From an uncultured Microbacteriaceae bacterium (lineage in GTDB: Bacteria > Actinomycetota > Actinomycetes > Actinomycetales > Microbacteriaceae), in contig CANKXX010000002.1 of the NCBI GenBank assembly GCA_947487835.1, positions 124,001 through 188,000 of the forward strand: a stretch of 64,000 nucleotides of DNA, read 5' to 3'. The notes beneath the pieces were generated by a model that saw only the letters and a program-made list of their open reading frames with translations, was not told the origin of the DNA and searched no databases. The translations under genes and the position numbers were made by a program. Below are positions 56,651 to 64,000 of the stretch, in pieces. Every line of letters begins with the position of its first letter. The stretch's first letter is position 1.

Positions 56651-58042
56651 ATGAACATCCCGACCCTGAACGACCTCGCGGAGGCGGTCGCGACCGCGCT
56701 CCCGGTGGCGTCGCTGGGCGGGCTGAACGATGACGCGCTGCTCGCCGTCGCCCGACAGGTGGAAGCCCTGGGGCGATCGATCGATGCCCTGCGCGTCGCG
56801 ACCGCCGGAGAGATCGCCGCGCGATCCCGCACCGAGGATGGGCCGGCGGGACTTGCCGCGCGGAAAGGCTGCCGCAGTGCGAACGAGCTCCTGCAGCGCC
56901 TCACACAGATCTCCAGCGCGACCGGCGCCACCCGTCTCGGTCTCGCCGCACTCACCCGCCCGGGAACGGCTCTCTCGGGCGTGCGGATGCCCGCGAAGTT
57001 CGACCACGTCCGCGCCGCGCTCGAGACCGGCGAACTGGGCGTCGATGCCGCGGTGGCACTGATCAAGAACCTCGCGCCGCTGCAGGACCGGGTGCACCCG
57101 GATGCCCTTGACGCGGCGGAGAAAGAGCTGGTCGCCGCGGCGACGGGCACCTCACCGGACAGCAGCGTCCCGGCGTCGGCGGACGAGATCCGCATTCAGG
57201 CGTCCGTGTGGCGGGCGACGCTCGACCCGGACGGCCTTGAGCCGGACGAGGCGCACGCGATGGCCAAGCGCGGCTTCCGCCTTGGCCCCGAGCGCAACGG
57301 CCTCGTCCCCGTGTCCGGCGGTCTGCTTCCCGAGGCCGCGGGACGGGTGAGGCGGCTCTTCGACGCGTACCTGACCCCGACCACGGCACCGGCGTTCCTG
57401 CATGAGGAGGAACTCGCGGACAAGAACGCTGCGCAGGACTCGCGGACGAAGGACCAGCAGCGGCACGACATCCTGATCGGCGTCCTCGACGCCATGGCGA
57501 GAAGTGGCGACACCCCGAGCGTCGGTGGTGCCGCGCCCACGGTTCTCGTGACCGTGCGGGCCGAGGACCTCGAGACCGGCGGGGCCGGGTACGCGGACGG
57601 CGTGGAGTCGCCGCTGTCACCCATGACGGTCGAGCAACTCGTGTGCGCGGGCGGGATCCAGAAGGTGGTCATCGGTCGCAACGGCCGAGTTTTGAAGCTG
57701 GGATCGGCGGAGCGGTGCTTCACCGCACCGCAGCGGCGGGCGATCACCGCACGGGACGGCGGCTGCCTCATCCCGGGTTGCTCGATCCCGGCCGGCTGGT
57801 GCGAGGTGCACCACGTCGTCCCGGCCGCGGCCGGCGGGCCTACGCATCCGGACAACGGTGTCCTGCTGTGCTGGTTCCATCACCGGACCATCGACACCTC
57901 AGGCTGGGTGATCCGGATGCGAGCGGGAGCACCCGAGGTGCAGGCGCCACCGTGGCTCGATCACACCCGCCGATGGCGCCCGGCGTCGAAGAGCCGAACC
58001 GCAGCTGCAACCCGAGTGAGCGCGCACCATTCCCGTCCCTGA
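56651..58042 (+). CDS. DUF222 / HNH endonuclease signature protein (13E12 repeat family)
   Basis: DUF222-like N-terminus and HNH motif ARDGGCLIPGCSIPAGWCEVHHVVPAAAGGPTHPDNGVLLCWFHHRTI. Confidence 0.92.
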   Translation: MNIPTLNDLAEAVATALPVASLGGLNDDALLAVARQVEALGRSIDALRVATAGEIAARSRTEDGPAGLAARKGCRSANELLQRLTQISSATGATRLGLAALTRPGTALSGVRMPAKFDHVRAALETGELGVDAAVALIKNLAPLQDRVHPDALDAAEKELVAAATGTSPDSSVPASADEIRIQASVWRATLDPDGLEPDEAHAMAKRGFRLGPERNGLVPVSGGLLPEAAGRVRRLFDAYLTPTTAPAFLHEEELADKNAAQDSRTKDQQRHDILIGVLDAMARSGDTPSVGGAAPTVLVTVRAEDLETGGAGYADGVESPLSPMTVEQLVCAGGIQKVVIGRNGRVLKLGSAERCFTAPQRRAITARDGGCLIPGCSIPAGWCEVHHVVPAAAGGPTHPDNGVLLCWFHHRTIDTSGWVIRMRAGAPEVQAPPWLDHTRRWRPASKSRTAAATRVSAHHSRP

Positions 58043-58079
58043 AGCCCACCGCGTGGGGGGCGCTCGGTGCGCTGGTCAC

Positions 58080-58103
58080 GTCCCTTCGACAGGCTCAGGG
58101 ACC
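58080..58103 (-). repeat. Dispersed 24-mer repeat copy (reverse orientation)
   Basis: gtcccttcgacaggctcagggacc. Confidence 0.9.
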
Positions 58104-58248
58104 GTACGCGGCAGGCTCGGGGACCGTGCGGGGACGCACGCGAGGGCGGTCACGCCGCTTCCGCCGCAGCCGGTGGTGCCCCTCGCCATACTTGCTAGGG
58201 GCACGCTCGAGCCAATGAGGACCGGGGGCCGCAATCGAAGGGACCACC

Positions 58249-59229
58249 GTGTCACGAGTCGTCGTCATCGGAGCAACGGGTCATGTCGGCGGGTACCTGG
58301 TGCCGCGCCTCGTCGCCGCCGGCCACGAGGTGGTCGCGATGAGCCGCGGCGTGAGCACGCCCTACCGGGACGACCCGGCGTGGGAGAACGTCGAGCGGAT
58401 CGCGCTCGACCGCGAGGCGGGCGACGCAGATGACACGTTCGGCGGCGCGATCGCCGACCTGAACCCCGACGTCGTGATCGACATGGTCTGCTTCACCCGC
58501 GACTCCGCGGAGAAGCTGGTGAACGCGATTCGCGGCCGCGTCGACCTGCTGATCAGCTGCGGTACCGTCTGGATCCACGGCCCTGCATCCGCTGTGCCGG
58601 TGCAGGAGCACGAGGCGCGCAACGCGTTCGGCGATTACGGCACGCAGAAGGCCGAGATCGAGGAGTACCTGCTCGCGCAGTCGCGCGACGGTGGCGTGCC
58701 CACCGTCGTGCTGCACCCGGGACACATCACCGGCCCCGGCTGGCGCATGATCAACGCGGCCGGCAACCTCGACCTCGGCGTGTGGCGCACCCTCGCCGCG
58801 GGGGAGCAGCTCACCCTGCCGAACTTCGGCCTCGAGACCGTCCACCACGTGCACGCGGACGACGTGGCCCAGGCCTTCCAGCTCGCGCTCGAGAAGCCCG
58901 AGGCGGCCGTCGGCAACGGCTACCACGTGGTCTCAGAGCGGGCGGTCACGCTGCGCGGCATCGCGGAGGCGACCGCCGGCTGGTTCGGCCAGGAGGCGAA
59001 CCTCAGCTTCCTGCCCTTCGACGAGTTCCGCGCCGCGACGTCCGACGAGGATGCGGACGCGACCTGGGAGCACGTCGCCCGCAGCCCCTCGATGAGCATC
59101 GAGAACGCCAGGCGCGACCTCGGTTACGCGCCGAACTACACCTCGCTCGAGGCGATCGCCGAGGGCCTGCAGTGGCTCATCGACGACGGCCAGCTCGACG
59201 TCGGCGGCCGGGAGCTCCGTCGGGCCTGA
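58249..59229 (+). CDS. NAD-dependent epimerase/dehydratase (extended SDR)
   Basis: VVVIGATGHVGGYLVPRLVAAGHEVVAMSRG; GTVWIHG; GTG start. Confidence 0.9.
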   Translation: MSRVVVIGATGHVGGYLVPRLVAAGHEVVAMSRGVSTPYRDDPAWENVERIALDREAGDADDTFGGAIADLNPDVVIDMVCFTRDSAEKLVNAIRGRVDLLISCGTVWIHGPASAVPVQEHEARNAFGDYGTQKAEIEEYLLAQSRDGGVPTVVLHPGHITGPGWRMINAAGNLDLGVWRTLAAGEQLTLPNFGLETVHHVHADDVAQAFQLALEKPEAAVGNGYHVVSERAVTLRGIAEATAGWFGQEANLSFLPFDEFRAATSDEDADATWEHVARSPSMSIENARRDLGYAPNYTSLEAIAEGLQWLIDDGQLDVGGRELRRA

Positions 59230-59359
59230 GACGCGCTGCACCGGGCCGGTACATCCGGCGCTCCGGCTCCCGCCTGAACCCACAACTGCGCCCGCTTCGC
59301 GAAAGGACGCGAGGCGGGCGCAGGTCCGAGGCGGGCTCGGCGGAGCAGGTAAGCGGGAC

Positions 59360-60049
59360 CTACTCGGAGTGATGCGCCTTCCAGCAGGCGAGCACGTTGG
59401 TCGCGATCTGGTAGGCGGCGTCGGTGCGGGTCGACGCGCCACCGGCGTCGGAGACGGCGACCTCGCGGGCGTCGACGACGAGCACCATGCTGTCCTTCAC
59501 GAAGACGACGGCGCCCTCGGCGGTGCGGTAGGCGGGGAAGCCCAGGTTGGCGAGCCCCTCGATGTCCTCGGCGGTGCCGTAGTCGGTGCGGACGGAGTCG
59601 GCGTAGGCCTGGGCCTCATCGGCGTCGGCCGCCTCGTGCACGGAGAGCTCCAGCGTCCCGCCCTCGAGCGCGTAGTCGCAGGCGTAGTGGCCGTGCATGT
59701 AGGAATCCTCGCCCTCCACGGCCGCGGGAAGCGCGAGCACGGAGGCGATGGCGTCGCGGATCTCGGGGCTGCAGATCATCGCGGCGGCCTCGGAGGGCTC
59801 GCCCTCGGCACCGGTGGATGCGGCGTCGTGATCCATGCCCTCGTGCGCCGCGTCGTCGCCGCTCATGTCATGCGAAGCGTCGTCACCGCTCATGTCGCTG
59901 TGGTCCATCCCGGCGTCCATGGAGGACTCGGGCGGGGATGCGGCTGCGCCGGCGCCGGCGCAGCCGGTGAGGCCGAGCGCGGAGGCGAGGAGCAGGCCGG
60001 TCAGTGCGGTCCGCACCGTGGTGGCGCGGGTTCCGGGGAATGCAGGCAT
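59360..60049 (-). CDS. Lipoprotein with Met/His/Asp-rich N-terminal segment
   Basis: Lipobox ALGLTGC; SSMDAGMDHSDMSGDDASHDMSGDDAAHEGMDHDAAS. Confidence 0.78.
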   Translation of the reverse strand: MPAFPGTRATTVRTALTGLLLASALGLTGCAGAGAAASPPESSMDAGMDHSDMSGDDASHDMSGDDAAHEGMDHDAASTGAEGEPSEAAAMICSPEIRDAIASVLALPAAVEGEDSYMHGHYACDYALEGGTLELSVHEAADADEAQAYADSVRTDYGTAEDIEGLANLGFPAYRTAEGAVVFVKDSMVLVVDAREVAVSDAGGASTRTDAAYQIATNVLACWKAHHSE

Positions 60050-60123
60050 GGTCTTCCTTTCCGGGAAGCGAGCGGGCGGAGAGACGAGGGGGCGACGCGC
60101 GGGAGGTCTGGCTGCCGGCCGGG

Positions 60124-60888
60124 TCAGGCCGGTCGGCTCGAGATGAGCGTCGCGAAGACGACGATGTTGTCGACGTAGTGTCCGATCGACTGGTCGAACG
60201 CGCCGCCGCAGGTGATGAGGCGGAGCTGCGAGTCGTCGGTGTTGCCGTAGACCTCGAGGGTCGGGAAGTCGGCCTTGGGGTAGCGCTCGGTCCGGTCGAC
60301 GGCGAAAACGGCGGTCGTGCCATCCTCGCGGGTGACGGTGACCTCGGCTCCGGCGGTGAGCTCGCCGAGCCGGTAGAAGACGGAGGGTCCGGCGGCCGCG
60401 TCGACGTGCCCGAGCAGCACGGACGGGCCGAGCTCGCCGGGTGTCGGGGAGTTGCGGTACCAGCCGGCGGGGGAGTCGACGCCGAGGGGCGGGACCTCGA
60501 CCGTGCCGTCCTGGTTCTTGCCGAGTTGCATCAGGTCGGTGTCCACGCCGATCGATGGCACGGTCAGCCGCGTGGGCAGTGACTCGGGGAGGGTGAGGGA
60601 CGCGGGCTCGGCGGGGGACGCCGGCTGCGCCGCTGCGGAAGGGGCGGTCGCATCCACGGGCGCGGGAGGCCCGTCGACGCTGTCCGCCTTCTCGGATCCC
60701 GACGCGGATGCCGCGTCGGAGGGGGTGGGGGAGGCGGTGGCCGAGGCCACCACCTCCTCCGGCTGCGGCGGCGGGCCGGGGCGGGTGACGCCGACGCCGA
60801 TGGCTACGCCACCGGCGGCGACCAGGATCGCTGCCACAGCGGCGGTCGCGAGACCCCCGCGACGGTTCTTTCCTGACATGTTCCGCAC
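60124..60888 (-). CDS. Class F sortase
   Basis: LTVPSIGVDTDLMQLG, VLLGHVDAAAGPSVFYRLGEL, LRLITCGGAFD catalytic H/C motifs. Confidence 0.9.
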   Translation of the reverse strand: MRNMSGKNRRGGLATAAVAAILVAAGGVAIGVGVTRPGPPPQPEEVVASATASPTPSDAASASGSEKADSVDGPPAPVDATAPSAAAQPASPAEPASLTLPESLPTRLTVPSIGVDTDLMQLGKNQDGTVEVPPLGVDSPAGWYRNSPTPGELGPSVLLGHVDAAAGPSVFYRLGELTAGAEVTVTREDGTTAVFAVDRTERYPKADFPTLEVYGNTDDSQLRLITCGGAFDQSIGHYVDNIVVFATLISSRPA

Positions 60889-60908
60889 CGACCCGACGCC
60901 GCTGTCCG

Positions 60909-61691
60909 CTAGCGCCCGGCTACAGCGGCGCGACGACGAGCGACGATGACGCCACCCGCGGCGAGCACGAGGCCGCCACCGAGGGCGAGCATGCCGATGT
61001 CGTTGCCCGTGGAGGTCGAACCGGCACCGGTCTGGGCGCCGCCCTCAGGCATGTCCATCTGGGATGCCGTCAGGGTGCCGCACAGCGCGGGCGAGGTCGC
61101 GGCCAGGGGCAGCGAGGGAACCAGGTCGCTCGGGGCGTCCTGAGCGGCCTGCGACAGCGTTGCCGGGTCGAGACCGTGGACGACGACGACCGCGGTGCCG
61201 GCCTTGAGCGCCGAAGCGGTCTCGGCGTTCAGCGTGAAGGTGCGGTCGTAGCTGTACTCGGCTCCCATGCCGGCGACGGTGAGGTCGGTGCCGGCAGCAG
61301 CGCTGGTGTCACCGCTGGTGGAGAGCGTCGTGCCGATGCCGCCGTAGGACGGGGCGCCCTCGGTGGTGCTGATGACGCCGTCGGCGTTGGTGTCGGCCGC
61401 CGTGGTGGGGCAGGTGCCCGCCGCGCCGACGTGGATGTGCTGCACGTGCGGGTACGGGGCGCCGTTGAACGTCGCGGCGAGGCCGGACACCTTCTGCGTG
61501 ACGGTGGCCTGGTCACCGGAGACGCTGATCATCAGGGTGCCGCTCGCGTTGCTGCCGTTGATGGCGGACAGGGTGGCCTGGTAGGAGCCGTCCTCGGTGG
61601 CCGCGGTGGCGGCGGAGGCGGGTGCCGCGAGAGCGACGGCCGCTCCGAGGGCGAGGGTGGGAACGAGCAGGAACTGGGTTGTCTTCTTCAT
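60909..61691 (-). CDS. Secreted CHRD-domain protein with C-terminal TM + Arg-rich tail
   Basis: Signal peptide; YQATLSAINGSNASGTLMISVSGDQATVTQKVSGL; C-term IGMLALGGGLVLAAGGVIVARRRAAVAGR. Confidence 0.83.
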   Translation of the reverse strand: MKKTTQFLLVPTLALGAAVALAAPASAATAATEDGSYQATLSAINGSNASGTLMISVSGDQATVTQKVSGLAATFNGAPYPHVQHIHVGAAGTCPTTAADTNADGVISTTEGAPSYGGIGTTLSTSGDTSAAAGTDLTVAGMGAEYSYDRTFTLNAETASALKAGTAVVVVHGLDPATLSQAAQDAPSDLVPSLPLAATSPALCGTLTASQMDMPEGGAQTGAGSTSTGNDIGMLALGGGLVLAAGGVIVARRRAAVAGR

Positions 61692-61843
61692 GAGTCCTTC
61701 TCCGGGATCGATGCGAACCCCGCTTTGGGTTCGACGGTCCTTCGGGGCGGACCGGGAAAAGGGATTGGACGGATCTTCCGGCACGGCTGATTCCCAGGAA
61801 CCGCGGCGAACCGGAGGATCAGCGCGAGGGGGGGCGAGCCAGG

Positions 61844-62935
61844 TCAGGCGGGCGGGTGCGCGGTCGACTCCCGGACGACGAGCTCCGGAACCGCGGGCGG
61901 CAGTGGGGGAGCGTCGTCGTCGCTCAGCACGGAGAGCAGGGTCGCCATCACGTCGCGGCCGAGGCCGTCGAAGTCCTGCCGCATGGTCGTGAGCGGCGGC
62001 GCGAAGTGCTCGGCCTCCGGGATGTCGTCGAAGCCGACGAGGCTCACGTCCCCCGGCACGTCGATGCCCCGCTGGGTGAGCGCGTGGATGACGCCGAGCG
62101 CCATCTGGTCGTTGGCCACGAAGATGGCGGTGAACGGCACCGACGTGCCGAGCGCCCGGCCGAACCGGTAGCCGCTGCCCGGCGACCAGTCACCCGTGCC
62201 GGGCTCCCGGGCGACGAGCCCGTTGTCGGCCAGCTCGTCGCGCCAGCCGCGCTCGCGCTCGTTGGCGTCGGCGGAGTCCGCCGGGCCCGCAAGGTGCAGG
62301 ATGCTCGTGTGCCCGAGCTCGACCAGGTGCCGGACCGCGCGCCGGGCGCCGCGGTACTGGTCGATGGCGACCGTGCGCACCCCGGGCCGGTCACCGGCCT
62401 CCACCACGATGAGCGGGACCCCCAGCTCCATGGTGGTGATGGCCTCGAAGGCGCCGCGGTGGGCGGAGGCGAGCACGATCGCCTCGACGTTCTGCCGCAG
62501 CAGCAGCTCGGCCGCCGATCGCAGGGACGGCGGGTCGGAGTCGAGCATGCTCGCCATGCTCACGGCGTACCTGGCGTCCCGGGCGGCCTCGTTGAAGTGC
62601 AGCACCGTCGACGACGGCCCGTAGTCGGGGCTGCCCGTGGTGATCAGGCCGATCGTCCGCGAGCGCCGGGTGACCAGGGCCCGCGCGGCGGGCGACGGCC
62701 GGTAGCGCAGCTGCTTGATGGCCTGCTCGACCCGCTGCCGGGTCGCCGGGCGCACGTTCGGCAGGTCGTTGAGCACGCGCGAGACCGTCTGGTGCGACAC
62801 CCCGGCCAGCCGGGCGACGTCGAAGATGTTGGCGGCGCGCGCCCTCTCGTCGTCCTTGCCAGCAGTGCCCACCGCGTCCACAGAGCCCGTTCCACCCGTC
62901 GTCCCGGTCGAGGCCGGGGCGGCGTCCGTCGTCAT
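61844..62935 (-). CDS. LacI-family transcriptional regulator
   Basis: NIFDVARLAGVSHQTVSRVLNDLPNVRPATRQRVEQAIKQLRYRPSPAARAL. Confidence 0.95.
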   Translation of the reverse strand: MTTDAAPASTGTTGGTGSVDAVGTAGKDDERARAANIFDVARLAGVSHQTVSRVLNDLPNVRPATRQRVEQAIKQLRYRPSPAARALVTRRSRTIGLITTGSPDYGPSSTVLHFNEAARDARYAVSMASMLDSDPPSLRSAAELLLRQNVEAIVLASAHRGAFEAITTMELGVPLIVVEAGDRPGVRTVAIDQYRGARRAVRHLVELGHTSILHLAGPADSADANERERGWRDELADNGLVAREPGTGDWSPGSGYRFGRALGTSVPFTAIFVANDQMALGVIHALTQRGIDVPGDVSLVGFDDIPEAEHFAPPLTTMRQDFDGLGRDVMATLLSVLSDDDAPPLPPAVPELVVRESTAHPPA

Positions 62936-62972
62936 CCGTCTGTCACCGTTCCGTGCGGCTCCGGCCGATCGA

Positions 62973-63989
62973 TCACCGTCGCCGCGCCGTGAGCACCTTC
63001 TGCAGGACGATGAACACGAGGAGCAGCACTCCGATGAAGATCCTGGTCCACCAGGAACTGAGCGTACCTTCGAACGTGATGATGGTCTGAATCGTGCCGA
63101 GCACGAGCACGCCGAGCACCGACCCGATCACGAAGCCGTACCCGCCCGTGAGCAGCGTGCCGCCGATGACGACCGCGGCGATCGCGTCCAGCTCCGTGCC
63201 GACGGCCGTGAGGCTGTAGCCGGACAGCGTGTAGAAGGTGAACAGCACGCCGGCGAGCCCGGAGCAGAATCCGCTGATCACGTAGACGAGCACCTTCGTG
63301 CGGGCGACGGGCAGGCCCATGAGCATGCCCGACTGCTCGCTGCCGCCGATCGCGTAGACCGTGCGGCCGAAGCGGGTGAACTGCAGCACCACGAGGCCGA
63401 CGATCACGACGAGCAGCGCGATGATGACGCTCGGGGTGATGGACATGCCGCCGCCCAGCGGGATGCGGGTCTGCGCGAACGCGACGAAGAACGGGTCGGT
63501 GATGGAGATGGAGCTGCTGCTGATCACGTAGCAGAGGCCGCGCGCCAGGAACATGGCGGCGAGCGTGGCGATGAACGGTTGGATGGCGAATACGTGGATC
63601 ATCAGGCCCACGAGCAGGCCGAGCACCGAGGTGAGCACGAGGATCACCGGGATCACGACGCCGGGTGACGTGCCGGACTGCAGCAGGCTCGCGGCGATCA
63701 TCGTGGACAGGGCGACGACGGCGCCGACGGACAGGTCGATGCCGCCGGTGAGGATGACGAACGTCATGCCGACGGCGAGCACGATGAGGTACGCGTTGTC
63801 GACGAACAGGTTGAGGATGACCGGGCCGGACAGGAAGCCTCGGTAGCGGGCGCCGCCGATGGCGTAGATCGCCACGAGCAGCAGCAGGGTGACGAGCACG
63901 GGCCCGTACTTGGGGCTGGTGAACACCCCGCGGGTGCGGTCGATGGCGCGGCGGGTGGGGCTCGCGACGGGAGCGGTGGCGATGGCCAT
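62973..63989 (-). CDS. Sugar ABC transporter permease (YjfF/RbsC-like)
   Basis: MTFVILTGGIDLSVGAVVALSTMIAASLL; GTELDAIAAVVIGGTLLTGGYG; start overlaps the stop of another truncated gene at window edge (TGATG). Confidence 0.93.
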   Translation of the reverse strand: MAIATAPVASPTRRAIDRTRGVFTSPKYGPVLVTLLLLVAIYAIGGARYRGFLSGPVILNLFVDNAYLIVLAVGMTFVILTGGIDLSVGAVVALSTMIAASLLQSGTSPGVVIPVILVLTSVLGLLVGLMIHVFAIQPFIATLAAMFLARGLCYVISSSSISITDPFFVAFAQTRIPLGGGMSITPSVIIALLVVIVGLVVLQFTRFGRTVYAIGGSEQSGMLMGLPVARTKVLVYVISGFCSGLAGVLFTFYTLSGYSLTAVGTELDAIAAVVIGGTLLTGGYGFVIGSVLGVLVLGTIQTIITFEGTLSSWWTRIFIGVLLLVFIVLQKVLTARRR

Positions 63990-64000
63990 CAGACGGCCGC

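Overview
This is a high-GC actinobacterial chromosomal window; the gene content looks Microbacteriaceae-like, but that is inference. About 50 protein-coding genes can be supported. I saw no rRNA, tRNA or CRISPR array.

The most interesting region is ~9.1-19.6 kb on the minus strand. A Sfp-type phosphopantetheinyl transferase, a SARP/BTAD regulator, an M28 lipoprotein peptidase, EctB (2,4-diaminobutyrate aminotransferase), a dedicated aspartokinase and a giant Pls/PosA-type NRPS (A-T, then 6 TM segments with three tandem acyltransferase-like domains) lie in order. There is no ectA or ectC. This is the gene set expected for a cationic homopoly(amino acid), most likely poly-diaminobutyrate. Directly upstream of ectB is a row of 11-bp-periodic direct repeats of the kind SARPs bind.

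Other signals:
- Two copies of an ~85-90 bp long imperfect palindrome in convergent intergenic regions.
- A dispersed 24-mer repeat family (GGTCCCTGAGCCTGTCGAAGGGAC), inverted on either side of a DUF222/HNH gene.
- A perfect HAIR (HspR) operator in front of a ClpC-type ATPase.
- Palindromic operator candidates for an ArsR gene and a TetR gene.
- A class F sortase / CHRD / Met-His-rich lipoprotein locus.
- A nagB-ROK-ABC amino-sugar locus and a UlaA-like PTS IIC-IIB fusion.

All calls come from reading the sequence and the supplied ORF translations. No database search was run.
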